A stretch of DNA of 38,006 bases from Promethearchaeota archaeon (GCA_016839845.1 JAEOTL010000298.1:1-38006), one strand, 5' to 3'. Positions 25,540 to 32,573 are shown, counted from the first letter of the stretch. Program-made: numbers and translations. Notes: generated from the letters alone by a model not told the origin.

Positions 25540-25965
25540 ATGGTAATTGTAGCAATCCCTTCAATGAAAGAAGGGGGATTAAATGATGAGTTTAATCCTC
25601 GTTTTGGAAGATGTTCCAGCTTTACATTTGTTGAACTAGAGAGTAATGAAATTAAAGCCATTAAGACTGTCACAAACCATGCAGCTAATGCAATAGGAGG
25701 TGCGGGTATACAAGCAACTCAAATAATTGGTAATAACAGTGCTAAAGTTGCGATTGTAGGATTTTTAGGACCAAACGCAGCTGATGGACTCAATGCCCTA
25801 AAAATAGAAATCTTTAATGCACCTAATAAAAGGATGACAATAAGAGAAGTGATAAATTTGTACAGAGAGGGTAAATTACATCCGATGACATCTGGAAATG
25901 TAGCATCTCATTATGGTATGGGGAGTGGACGAGGTATGGGCGGTGGACGAGGTAGGGGTAGTTAA
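25540..25965 (+). CDS. NifX/NifB-type dinitrogenase cofactor-domain protein, Gly/Arg tail
   Basis: The 141-residue protein has the RNase H-like cofactor-carrier domain: VIVAIPSMKEGGLNDEFNPRFGRCSSFTFVEL, then AVQTI-like and VAIVGFLGPNAADGLNALKIEIF. A glycine- and arginine-rich tail (GMGSGRGMGGGRGRGS) ends the chain. Such proteins bind Fe-S or FeMo-type clusters in nitrogenase maturation; stand-alone ones in anaerobes lacking nitrogenase are linked to Mrp/NBP35, IscU-like and DUF134 proteins. AGGTCG before the start is a weak SD, and an in-frame ATA precedes the ATG by one codon. It is convergent with the DUF134 gene. Confidence 0.82.
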   Translation: MVIVAIPSMKEGGLNDEFNPRFGRCSSFTFVELESNEIKAIKTVTNHAANAIGGAGIQATQIIGNNSAKVAIVGFLGPNAADGLNALKIEIFNAPNKRMTIREVINLYREGKLHPMTSGNVASHYGMGSGRGMGGGRGRGS

Positions 25966-26012
25966 ACACTTTTAAAAATTAATGTTAAACCCTTAACGTA
26001 TTGAATAAGTAT

Positions 26013-26432
26013 CTAAATGTATTCTTTGACAAGATAAAAAACGTTTTCAGAATTACATTTCACACATTTAATTTTTCTGTTCTTCGTCGCATTAGCGTCT
26101 TTCCATTCATGGTTACAATCTAAACATCCATAACCTACAAAAATTGCCTTGCAGTCAAAATTTCCACCATAAACTTTAATTTGCTTCCCCTCAATTAGAG
26201 CTAATGTATTCTTTCGATGAGCACTTTCAAGAATTCTAGAAAGTGTAGGTTGACTTACACCCATCTTTTCACCAGATGCTTTCTGATTTAAACCAATATA
26301 ATGTCTAAGTCGCATAGCCTCAAATTCAGCAACGCTTAAGGTTATTGTATCTTCGTTTGTAGGTGCTTCACTTAAAAAGTATAAGTTATTAGGTGTTTGA
26401 CTAACCCATCTCCTATGCTTTCTTCTTCCTAT
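26013..26432 (-). CDS. DUF134-family HTH regulator with zinc ribbon, ATA start
   Basis: The first in-frame ATG is at 26315, but the frame upstream encodes the normal DUF134 N-terminus (GRRKHRRWV, then LSVAEFEAMRLRHYIGLNQ), so the gene must begin earlier. The only candidate start before the in-frame TGA is ATA at 26432-26430, giving 139 residues. It has GGTGA 6 nt upstream and overlaps the TAG stop of the preceding small gene as ATAG. The HTH is QKASGEKMGVSQPTLSRILESAH. A C-terminal zinc ribbon (GCLDCNHEW, CVKCNSENV) follows. DUF134 genes accompany NifX/IscU-like genes in anaerobes, and it is the best candidate regulator of this cluster. Confidence 0.8.
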   Translation of the reverse strand: MGRRKHRRWVSQTPNNLYFLSEAPTNEDTITLSVAEFEAMRLRHYIGLNQKASGEKMGVSQPTLSRILESAHRKNTLALIEGKQIKVYGGNFDCKAIFVGYGCLDCNHEWKDANATKNRKIKCVKCNSENVFYLVKEYI

Positions 26433-26566
26433 ATTAAATCACCAATATTTAAATTGAAACTACGGTCTTGGAAATTAAATAGATAACCGGTATTAGTATC
26501 TCTAATAATTTTTATTTCCAAAATTAACTTTTTACAATTAATTAATGATTTATGATCTTCATTCAT
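26429..26566 (-). CDS. Small 45-residue protein coupled to the DUF134 gene
   Basis: An ATG-started frame reads MNEDHKSLINCKKLILEIK and ends NLNIGDLI, with its TAG at 26431-26429 inside the start of the DUF134 gene. The 4-nt ATAG overlap and the SD of the next gene lying in its last codons are the main support. No family is recognised and no good SD precedes its own ATG. It could also be a leader whose translation controls the downstream gene. Confidence 0.45.
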   Translation of the reverse strand: MNEDHKSLINCKKLILEIKIIRDTNTGYLFNFQDRSFNLNIGDLI

Positions 26567-26629
26567 ATTTTCTTCTTCATTATTTGGATCTTAGTTCAAA
26601 CTAATATTATTATCATTCGAACTATATAT

Positions 26630-26643
26630 TGAATAATTATTCA
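26630..26643. promoter_or_regulatory. Perfect 14-bp palindrome upstream of the second NifX-like gene
   Basis: This is the same TGAATAATTATTCA as at 25478-25491, here 57 nt before the start at 26701. It also lies 63 nt upstream of the leftward small gene that precedes DUF134, so one site could serve both directions. Confidence 0.6.
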
Positions 26644-26700
26644 TTAAATTTAAATTTTATAAAAACATTCTATAAATTAAGAAAATATTTATAAAATTAG

Positions 26701-27117
26701 ATGATAGAAATGAAAATTGCTATTAGTTCAGATTCAGGTAATGTTTCTCCTCATTTTGGGAGAGCTCCAGAATTTACATTTATTAGGATCGAAAACAACG
26801 AATTAGTAGAGAAAGAAATACTTCAGAATCCTGGACATACTGTAGGAAGTATCCCTAAATTCGTAAGTGACCACGGAGCAAAATGCATGATATCAGGAGG
26901 GATGGGGCGTAGAGCCCAAGATTTCTTTAATCAATACGGGATTGAAGTAATTATGGGCGTTACTGGGAATATAGATGATGTTATTAAGAAGATATTAGAC
27001 GGTACATTAGAAGGCGGAGAAAGCATTTGCTCTCCAGGGGGCGGTAAAGGATACGGAGTTGAAAAAATTCACACTGAAGCTGATGATAACCACGAGCATC
27101 ATCATTCCCATGGTTAA
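26701..27117 (+). CDS. NifX/NifB-type cofactor-domain protein, His-rich tail
   Basis: The 138-residue protein shows MKIAISSDSGNVSPHFGRAPEFTFIRIE, a phosphate-free cofactor loop, CMISGGMGRRAQDFFNQYGIEVIMGVTGNIDDVI, then ICSPGGGKGYG and a tail with HEHHHSH that could bind metal. It is a diverged paralogue of the protein at 25540. Start could be the ATG at 26701 or at 26710; the latter gives the usual MKIAI beginning. The histidine tail suggests metal loading or sensing. Confidence 0.82.
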   Translation: MIEMKIAISSDSGNVSPHFGRAPEFTFIRIENNELVEKEILQNPGHTVGSIPKFVSDHGAKCMISGGMGRRAQDFFNQYGIEVIMGVTGNIDDVIKKILDGTLEGGESICSPGGGKGYGVEKIHTEADDNHEHHHSHG

Positions 27118-27264
27118 CATTTCAATTAGAATTTGAATATTTTTAGGAAGAAATCAGTTCCATCAGTAAGAATTCAGATGATTTCATTCCCACTTCTTAA
27201 TTTATTGTATATGATAATTTATAGATGTTATTTTATTTGAATGAATCTTATTATTTGCATTTTG

Positions 27265-27278
27265 TGAATATTTATTCA
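27265..27278. promoter_or_regulatory. Near-copy of the NifX operator
   Basis: TGAATATTTATTCA differs by one base from the 14-bp palindrome before the two NifX genes. It lies upstream of the small frame at 27395 and 28 nt before a CCNNA-type inverted repeat. Confidence 0.4.
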
Positions 27279-27305
27279 TAAAAAAAATGCTATAATATCA
27301 GATAA

Positions 27306-27320
27306 CCAAACTATATTCGG
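27306..27320. promoter_or_regulatory. CCAAA-N5-TTCGG element upstream of a TATA box
   Basis: CCAAACTATATTCGG fits the 15-bp inverted-repeat pattern seen at 30748 and 32738. A TTTAAATA box follows at 27336-27343, about 52 nt before the small frame at 27395. Confidence 0.4.
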
Positions 27321-27394
27321 TTTAAAGTCGAAGCATTTAAATAAAATATCTTATAATTCTCATTCAGTGAACCTTATTCGCTTTCGTGATGTAA

Positions 27395-27610
27395 ATACCA
27401 GATATAAATAAATGGAAAGAAAAAGAAGAGTGTATTAAATTTTTCTTAGATTTTAATAAATCTGATAAAATTTTATATGATAATCTGTATTTAGGTGAAT
27501 TTAATATAGTTATCAAGATTCCGATGGGTGGAAAAGATAATTCACAAAGTCAAATTAAGGTTGAATATTTTTCACTAGAAAATGATATTTATATAACGTC
27601 GCATTCATAA
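27395..27610 (+). CDS. Possible small protein starting at ATA, unknown
   Basis: A 71-residue frame reads PDINKWKEKEECIKFFLDFNK from an ATA directly after an in-frame TAA and ends at TAA 27608-27610. It has a balanced composition and a promoter-like TTTAAATA 52 nt upstream, with CGTGAT just before as a possible SD. The first ATG is deep inside (27524). It may be a real ATA-started gene like others here or a decayed remnant; I recognise no family. Confidence 0.35.
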   Translation: MPDINKWKEKEECIKFFLDFNKSDKILYDNLYLGEFNIVIKIPMGGKDNSQSQIKVEYFSLENDIYITSHS

Positions 27611-27693
27611 TAAATTTAGGAACTGAGGGTAAAAATTTAGACTTTTTCATAATATTACTTTATTGCTAATTTAACTTTTGATACAATAAATAG

Positions 27694-27936
27694 ATGTTTG
27701 GAATTTTTCAATTAATTGAGAACTATGTATTGGATTTATTAGTCTTGATTGTAGAAATTTTTAGTCCAAAACTTTATATAAAGGAGCTGAGAATGAAAAA
27801 AGAATATTTAAGATATAGAGAACAGAAAAAAAAAGAAATCAAGGAAGAACAGTATTTATTCTCTGAAAGAGGTATTTTATTTCACAATATTGATGAGCTA
27901 AGGAATTTTACTAACGATGATGATTTTTCTCAATAG
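27694..27936 (+). CDS. Hypothetical small protein, hydrophobic N-terminus and charged helix
   Basis: The 80-residue frame has an N-terminal hydrophobic helix (QLIENYVLDLLVLIVEIF) followed by a very basic and acidic helical part (RMKKEYLRYREQKKKEIKEEQ). This looks like a short membrane-anchored coiled coil. There is no SD and no recognised family. The reading is plausible but not secure. Confidence 0.4.
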   Translation: MFGIFQLIENYVLDLLVLIVEIFSPKLYIKELRMKKEYLRYREQKKKEIKEEQYLFSERGILFHNIDELRNFTNDDDFSQ

Positions 27937-28005
27937 ATCTTATTGGTTCATGGGAAAACCTGCTAATTTAACAAAAATAATTATAAGAATAAAAAATGAT
28001 TTCTT

Positions 28006-28080
28006 TTAATGAAATAAAAAAGACAAGTTGAGGGGATATTCTGCTCTTTTAAGATATTCTTCCTTTGTTGTTTTTTCCAT
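28006..28080 (-). CDS. Microprotein of 24 residues with strong SD
   Basis: On the minus strand, AGGTGA is followed 4 nt later by ATG at 28080 and a frame MEKTTKEEYLKRAEYPLNLS that ends at TAA. It lies in a 389-nt gap between 27936 and 28326 that otherwise holds only promoter-like sequence. The SD is among the best in the window, which is the whole case for it. No homologue is known to me. Confidence 0.4.
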   Translation of the reverse strand: MEKTTKEEYLKRAEYPLNLSFLFH

Positions 28081-28201
28081 AAGTTCACCTTTTTTCAAAG
28101 TTAGTTATTTTTAAATTTTTTATTATCTAATTGAATGATATTTTTATTTTATTTGAATTCTAGTATATTGTACGATAATATATCATTAATTTAGAAGTTT
28201 G

Positions 28202-28218
28202 TTCGGTAGATTTAAATA
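28202..28218 (+). promoter_or_regulatory. TTCGGTAG-TTTAAATA promoter element of the stress-protein genes
   Basis: TTCGGTAGATTTAAATA matches 32748-32764 at 16 of 17 positions. It joins the right half of the CCGAA/TTCGG repeat to a TATA-like TTTAAATA, so a factor bound here would touch the BRE/TATA region. The universal stress gene starts 108 nt downstream, leaving a long leader. Confidence 0.5.
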
Positions 28219-28325
28219 TAATAAATTGTTTCTATAAAATGTAAAAGCACGAGTTTTTTAATTTTTATTAAAAAAAAAAATGTGAATTTTATACGAGTTA
28301 AATAAAAAATTTAGAGGTATATTAT

Positions 28326-28787
28326 ATGTACAAAAAAATTCTACTAGCTATTGATGGGTCAGAGCACTCTATAAGGGCCATTGAAAAGGCTATTGAACTT
28401 AAAAAAGATTGGGGCTGTAAAGTTGTTATGTTCCATTCAATTAAGCACCCCATTAAACCAATGCTAGCAAATTTGGCACTTGCATCTGGTTATGGTAATT
28501 TTTATGTCAGTGAACGAGAATTAGATTATGAAAACAGAAAAGCAGCAGATGCTCTCCTCCAGGATAGGGTTGAAATTTTTAAAAATGAAGAATTATCTGT
28601 TGAAACAAGACTTATTATCGATGAAGCTCCAGAAGAATATATTGAAAAAGAAGTAGAAGAAGAAGGATTTGACCTCGTCATAATTGGTAACAGAGGCATA
28701 CATTCTAAGTTAAATCAACTTCTATTAGGAACAGTAGCCCAAAGAGTCATAAAACATGCTCCTTGTGATGTGTTAATTATCATATAA
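28326..28787 (+). CDS. Universal stress protein (UspA family), copy 1
   Basis: The 153-residue protein begins MYKKILLAIDGSEHSIRAIEKA and ends with the nucleotide-binding motif NRGIHSKLNQLLLGTVAQRVIKHAPCDVLII, which has the GX2GX9G(S/T) pattern of ATP-binding USPs. It is part of a set of three; copy 2 follows after 22 nt and copy 3 is at 31431. AGAGGT at 28314-28319 is the SD. The role is probably stress survival or signalling, as known for the family in general. Confidence 0.9.
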   Translation: MYKKILLAIDGSEHSIRAIEKAIELKKDWGCKVVMFHSIKHPIKPMLANLALASGYGNFYVSERELDYENRKAADALLQDRVEIFKNEELSVETRLIIDEAPEEYIEKEVEEEGFDLVIIGNRGIHSKLNQLLLGTVAQRVIKHAPCDVLIII

Positions 28788-28809
28788 AAATCCAATATAG
28801 GTGTTTGAA

Positions 28810-29259
28810 ATTTACGAAAAAATTTTATTGGCTACAGATGGATCATTCCATTCGAATAATGCTGCGGAACAAGTTGCAGAATTTCAAAAGGTGTGGGAAA
28901 GTAAGGTTGTAATATTTCATTCAATAATGCATCATATGATTCCTAGGTATTATTTCCACAATAAATCCGTTCCTGTAGCAGCTTATCGAGAAATGAAAGA
29001 AGTAGCAAGAGAAGCAGGAAAAAATTTATTAAATAAAACAAAAGAAATTTTCGACAAAGCTGGTTTATCTGTGAAAACTCGTTTAATTGAAGATGAGGAG
29101 CCTGAATTATATATAAGGAGAATTGTAGAAGAAGAAAACTTTGATCTTGTAGTTTTAGGTTGTAAGGGTAAACACTCGAAGTTGAAAGAGATTTTATTAG
29201 GAACAGTTTCCACAAAAATTATTAAAAGTGCCCCCTGCGACGTTTTAATAATAAAGTAG
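28810..29259 (+). CDS. Universal stress protein, copy 2, with an ATT start
   Basis: A GTG at 28801 opens this frame, but it is part of the SD AGGTG (28799-28803). Six nt later an ATT at 28810 begins IYEKILLATDGS, which aligns exactly with the ATG of copy 1 (MYKKILLAIDGS) and copy 3 (MYRKILLAIDES). Started there the protein has 149 residues, the same as copy 3. The ATP-binding motif CKGKHSKLKEILLGTVSTKIIKSAPCDVLII is intact. I infer initiation at ATT; the GTG would add three residues absent from the paralogues. Confidence 0.85.
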   Translation: MYEKILLATDGSFHSNNAAEQVAEFQKVWESKVVIFHSIMHHMIPRYYFHNKSVPVAAYREMKEVAREAGKNLLNKTKEIFDKAGLSVKTRLIEDEEPELYIRRIVEEENFDLVVLGCKGKHSKLKEILLGTVSTKIIKSAPCDVLIIK

Positions 29260-29334
29260 AGGCTTTCAATCCATTATAACGAATGTAAAAGAAGAATTTT
29301 GAGTTTAAACTTGCAGATTTATTATATATTATTT

Positions 29335-29505
29335 ATGAAATATGTATATGGCCCTGTTCCAAGCAGGAGATTAGGAAAGTCGTTAGTGATTGATCCAATC
29401 CCATCAAGAACCTATAATTTGCTCTGCGATGAACTATTCGATATCATTTCATTCTGGTATAGAGAACTTTTTTACCTCATAATAATTCAATCCGTTGAGA
29501 AGTAA
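29335..29505 (+). pseudogene. Remnant of a radical SAM protein N-terminus
   Basis: The frame begins [31 protein letters not shown]. [33 protein letters not shown] is the hallmark start of a family of radical SAM enzymes of about 300 residues. Here the first cysteine of the cluster motif is tyrosine, the remaining cysteines are missing, and the frame ends after 56 codons in unrelated sequence. No continuation is found before the next gene at 29548. It is a truncated relic. Confidence 0.7.
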
Positions 29506-29547
29506 ATCAAAGTTTGTATAAATATTTTTGGTTACGTTATTTTTGAG

Positions 29548-29742
29548 CTAAGCAGTTCTTTTGTAACCTAAACTTTTTTTTGTTTTTCTCAGAAATTTCT
29601 CTCTAGCGTATTGAAGACAGGGTTCATAAAGACATATATCTTGTAATCTAAGGAGTCCTACCTTAGCGTTGATTTCATTAATTGGAATTTCTGATACTTT
29701 CATAATTAATAACAATTCTTGTATATAATCTTTTAAATCCAT
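29548..29742 (-). CDS. Small hypothetical protein downstream of TFB
   Basis: The 64-residue protein begins MDLKDYIQELLLIMK and ends in a basic tail (REKFLRKTKKSLGYKRTA). It starts 31 nt after the TFB stop on the same strand. GGTGA lies 5 nt before the ATG at 29742; two GTG codons that would extend the frame are part of that SD. Predicted helical; no family recognised. Co-transcription with TFB is likely. Confidence 0.6.
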   Translation of the reverse strand: MDLKDYIQELLLIMKVSEIPINEINAKVGLLRLQDICLYEPCLQYAREKFLRKTKKSLGYKRTA

Positions 29743-29773
29743 TAATTTCACCACTTCTTTTTTAATTCTTATC

Positions 29774-30664
29774 CTAACTCTGAACTACAATCCTCATATT
29801 TTTTAAGTAATCTTTAACCCTTGAGCGTATAGTAACCTCTGAAACACCTGTTATCTGAGCAATTTCTCTTTGACTTATTTTAATTTTTTTGAGTTTACAC
29901 ACTAAGTATATAGCCCCAGCACAGAGTCCACTTGGATCCTTGCCACAGGAGATATTTGTCTTCATAAATGATTCTAATATAATATTAACTGCTTTCTCTA
30001 TATCAGAATTCAATCCCAACTCAGCAATATATTTGGGAATTAATGAAATTGGATTCATTATATGTGATTTTAAATGTAATGTGTTAACAATCGTGCTAAG
30101 GCACCCTTTTACTGTTTTAGCATTAGAAGAGGTTTCACCTAAGATTTCATGTAAGGTTCTATTGATTTCGAATTCTCTGCACATATGATATATGCAAGCT
30201 ACAATCATTGCTTCAATAGATCTGCCTTTCAGCATCTTCATTTCATATATAAGTTTGTATAATTTTATTACTGCTTGTTTAACATAATCTGGCAAATTTA
30301 AGTTGGAGCTGATTCTTTTTAATTCGGTAGTAGCAATTAATAAATTTCGCTCCCCCCATGTCATACGCGAATTCCATTTGGCTGCTCTTTTTAAATTGGG
30401 ATTTTTAATATTATCTGCATGGATAACAGTATGTAAACCAACAGTTGGAGTTAAAGAAGTGATAAGTGGTCCATTTTGTTCCCTTTCTAGCCTTTCTTGT
30501 TGGTTGAATACTCTTTTATCACAATGTGAATAATCCACCACTCTGTCATTAAGAACTAACCCACAATGACTGCAAACCTCTTCTCCTGACTCAGGATTAA
30601 AAATGATATAACCACCACACTCACTACAATAATTTAGGGCTTGTTTACTATACGCTACATCCAT
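29774..30664 (-). CDS. tfb: Transcription initiation factor B (TFB)
   Basis: The 296-residue protein has an N-terminal zinc ribbon (C13, C16, C31, C34), a B-reader segment (VDYSHCDKRVFNQQERLEREQNG), and two cyclin-like repeats, the first around LPDYVKQAVIKLYKLIYE and the second ending in the recognition HTH KKIKISQREIAQITGVSEVTIRSRVKDYLK. TFB bridges TBP-TATA and RNA polymerase. The linker is less like the canonical RRxRxG B-finger (here WGERNLLIATTELKRI), so it may be one of several TFBs. The frame extends to a GTG at 30676 that lies in the SD GGTGT; ATG 30664 (or ATT 30667) is the start. Confidence 0.92.
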   Translation of the reverse strand: MDVAYSKQALNYCSECGGYIIFNPESGEEVCSHCGLVLNDRVVDYSHCDKRVFNQQERLEREQNGPLITSLTPTVGLHTVIHADNIKNPNLKRAAKWNSRMTWGERNLLIATTELKRISSNLNLPDYVKQAVIKLYKLIYEMKMLKGRSIEAMIVACIYHMCREFEINRTLHEILGETSSNAKTVKGCLSTIVNTLHLKSHIMNPISLIPKYIAELGLNSDIEKAVNIILESFMKTNISCGKDPSGLCAGAIYLVCKLKKIKISQREIAQITGVSEVTIRSRVKDYLKNMRIVVQS

Positions 30665-30747
30665 AATAAAAAACACCTAATTTTTTTATTATCATTTTGG
30701 ATTTTTTTTCTTGTATTTAAATAATCTTCTTTTCATTATTGGCTTAC

Positions 30748-30762
30748 CCGAATATAGTTCGG
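30748..30762. promoter_or_regulatory. Perfect inverted repeat CCGAA-N5-TTCGG in the TFB/Lrp intergenic region
   Basis: CCGAATATAGTTCGG lies 84 nt upstream of the TFB start, between TFB and the divergent Lrp gene. It is the best copy of a 15-bp pattern also at 27306 and 32738, and a likely operator. Confidence 0.55.
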
Positions 30763-30909
30763 ATTAATTATATTTGTGTAAAATTTTATATTACCATTTT
30801 TAACATGTAATGCATAATATTTAAATCTTCGTGTAATCATTCGAATTTTTAATGATTAGTTCGTATTTTATCTATAATAAGAATTATAATCTGAAAGATC
30901 ATACCAAGA

Positions 30910-30917
30910 TTTATATA
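30910..30917 (+). promoter_or_regulatory. TATA box for a leaderless Lrp transcript
   Basis: TTTATATA is centred about 24 nt before the ATG at 30938, the distance of an archaeal TATA box to the transcription start. No SD follows, so the mRNA is probably leaderless. A GAA-N5-TTC repeat (GAACAATATTC, 30924-30934) sits between box and start, where an autoregulator could bind. Confidence 0.5.
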
Positions 30918-30937
30918 GAATAACGAACAATATTCAC

Positions 30938-31396
30938 ATGATGGATTATATAGATAAAAAAATACTGAATTTACTTCAAGACAACGATAAGATTTCTTAT
31001 CACAAAATTGCAAAAATTCTAAGAATGTCAGCTAGCACAGTCCATTCCCGAGTGAAAAAAATGACACAAAATGGGATTATTAAACGATTCAGTGCTATTA
31101 TCGAACCACAAAAGGTGGGATTTAATTCAATAGCAATAATAGGTTTAACTGTTGATGCCAATAAAATGAGTGAGGCAGCCAATGCACTTTCATTATTCAA
31201 AGAAGTGCAAATCGTATCTACTTCAACTGGAGATCACGACTTAATAGCCTTAATAATTGCTGAAGATGAAAAATCATTATGGCGCTTTATAAATCGAAAA
31301 ATTAAAACAATTGATGGAATTAACTCTCGAATAGATGTCTCAAGTTTTATAGATATCTACAAATTCAGTCATATGATTAAATTCTCAATAAATTAA
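30938..31396 (+). CDS. Lrp/AsnC-family transcriptional regulator, copy B
   Basis: The 152-residue paralogue of the regulator at 23259 has HTH IDKKILNLLQDNDKISYHKIAKILRMSASTVHSRVKKM and RAM domain AIIGLTVDANKMSEAANAL, STSTGDHDLIALII. The last 40 residues are nearly the same as in copy A (LWRFINxKIKTIDG, DVSSFIDIYKFSHMI). It heads a run with the third universal stress gene 34 nt downstream, so the stress gene may be under its direct control. It lies divergent from TFB. Confidence 0.9.
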   Translation: MMDYIDKKILNLLQDNDKISYHKIAKILRMSASTVHSRVKKMTQNGIIKRFSAIIEPQKVGFNSIAIIGLTVDANKMSEAANALSLFKEVQIVSTSTGDHDLIALIIAEDEKSLWRFINRKIKTIDGINSRIDVSSFIDIYKFSHMIKFSIN

Positions 31397-31430
31397 GAAG
31401 AAAAATAAAAAAAAAAAGAGGGGTGGTTTA

Positions 31431-31880
31431 ATGTATAGGAAGATTTTGCTTGCTATTGATGAATCAGAAAACTCGAATAGAGCGATAGAAAAAGTAATCG
31501 AATTACAAAAAAGCTGGAATTGTGATGTTATTATGTTTCATTCAATTAAGCATAGAAGTAAATCTATTGTAGTAGGGGCTAGGATAGGATCCGGGGGATC
31601 GTATTATATCAGTGAACGAGAATTAGAGTACAAGATAGGGAAAGATATATTACTGGCTAAGGAAAAGTATTTTGATAAAGCAAATTTACCCGTTGAAGCA
31701 AGGCTTATTATTGATGATCCTCCTGAAGAGTACATTGAAAAAAGTGTAAAGAAAGAAAATTTTGATTTAATTGTAATTGGGACTAAAGGATACCATTCTA
31801 AGTTAAGAGAAATTCTCTTAGGCTCAGTAGCACGCAACGCTGTAAAACATGCTTCTTGTGATGTTTTGGTTATCCGATGA
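31431..31880 (+). CDS. Universal stress protein, copy 3
   Basis: The 149-residue protein starts MYRKILLAIDESENSNRAIEKV and ends TKGYHSKLREILLGSVARNAVKHASCDVLVI with the GX2GX9GS nucleotide motif. It is closest to copies 1 and 2 at 28.3-29.3 kb. The SD is GGGGTGG, 4 nt from the ATG. It lies directly behind Lrp copy B and before the second member of the unknown 184-residue family. Confidence 0.9.
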   Translation: MYRKILLAIDESENSNRAIEKVIELQKSWNCDVIMFHSIKHRSKSIVVGARIGSGGSYYISERELEYKIGKDILLAKEKYFDKANLPVEARLIIDDPPEEYIEKSVKKENFDLIVIGTKGYHSKLREILLGSVARNAVKHASCDVLVIR

Positions 31881-32018
31881 AATATAGCTATCTGTAGAAT
31901 CTGTGGCAAGATTTTATATTAATTATGAGTGCAAATGAGAGATGATAAATCTATTATTATCGTCTCATACAAATATAGTAAAATATGCAAAAAATATTAA
32001 AGAAAAGGGGTGAGTAAT

Positions 32019-32573
32019 ATACAACCGTTCCCAGATTTAGTTCAAGTTTTTATTATGCATTTTGACGAAGCTTATGGAAATATTCCTCTTCTGATTTTCC
32101 CAGATGAATCTATAAAAGATAATGAGAAATTAGTTCGGTTACTTAAATATCATCCTATTTGGTTTTTAGAGTCAGAGGATCAGGTTAACGATGAGCATAT
32201 TGATTTAATTTATGATGGAAAGGCATATTTAGCTAGAAAGTATCAAATCACTTCACAATTGGGTAAGTGTCAAACTTACCTACCAAAAAAAGCTTTTGAT
32301 CTAATAGTAGTGTTTATTATTGTACCAAAAGAATTAGCTTCTTATGGTTTAAGTTTTTTAAATGAAATAACAGAAATTATTTTAAAAGAATTTAAATATT
32401 GTTTAAGCGAAATCATTGAATCTGAGATTTTAAAAGAAAATACGATAAAAACTCCTAAGATGAGAAAAACTATCGAAAAAGGGGAACTCTTAAAGGAACA
32501 AATAATAAATCTAATAAGTATCAGACAAGAAGAATATTTCTCCTCAATTTTAAGCCATGCGCAAGTACATTAA
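32019..32573 (+). CDS. Unknown 184-residue family, copy B, ATA start
   Basis: This is a full-length paralogue of the protein at 24822: VFIMHFDEAYGNIPLLIFPDES, WFLESEDQ, YDGKAYLARKYQITS, PKELASYGLSFLNEITEIIL, LKENTIKTPKMRKTIEKGE. A GTG at 32010 opens the frame but is part of the SD GGGGTGA (32007-32013); 5 nt after it is ATA at 32019, giving QPFPDLVQVFIMHF. The conserved pattern (small N-terminal strand pair, central hydrophobic part, C-terminal PKMRK helix) suggests one compact alpha/beta domain. No function can be assigned. Confidence 0.7.
   Translation: MQPFPDLVQVFIMHFDEAYGNIPLLIFPDESIKDNEKLVRLLKYHPIWFLESEDQVNDEHIDLIYDGKAYLARKYQITSQLGKCQTYLPKKAFDLIVVFIIVPKELASYGLSFLNEITEIILKEFKYCLSEIIESEILKENTIKTPKMRKTIEKGELLKEQIINLISIRQEEYFSSILSHAQVH

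Noticed and set aside
29899..30188. Long frame opposite the TFB gene
   Set aside because: It is an antisense shadow of TFB without SD or family motifs.
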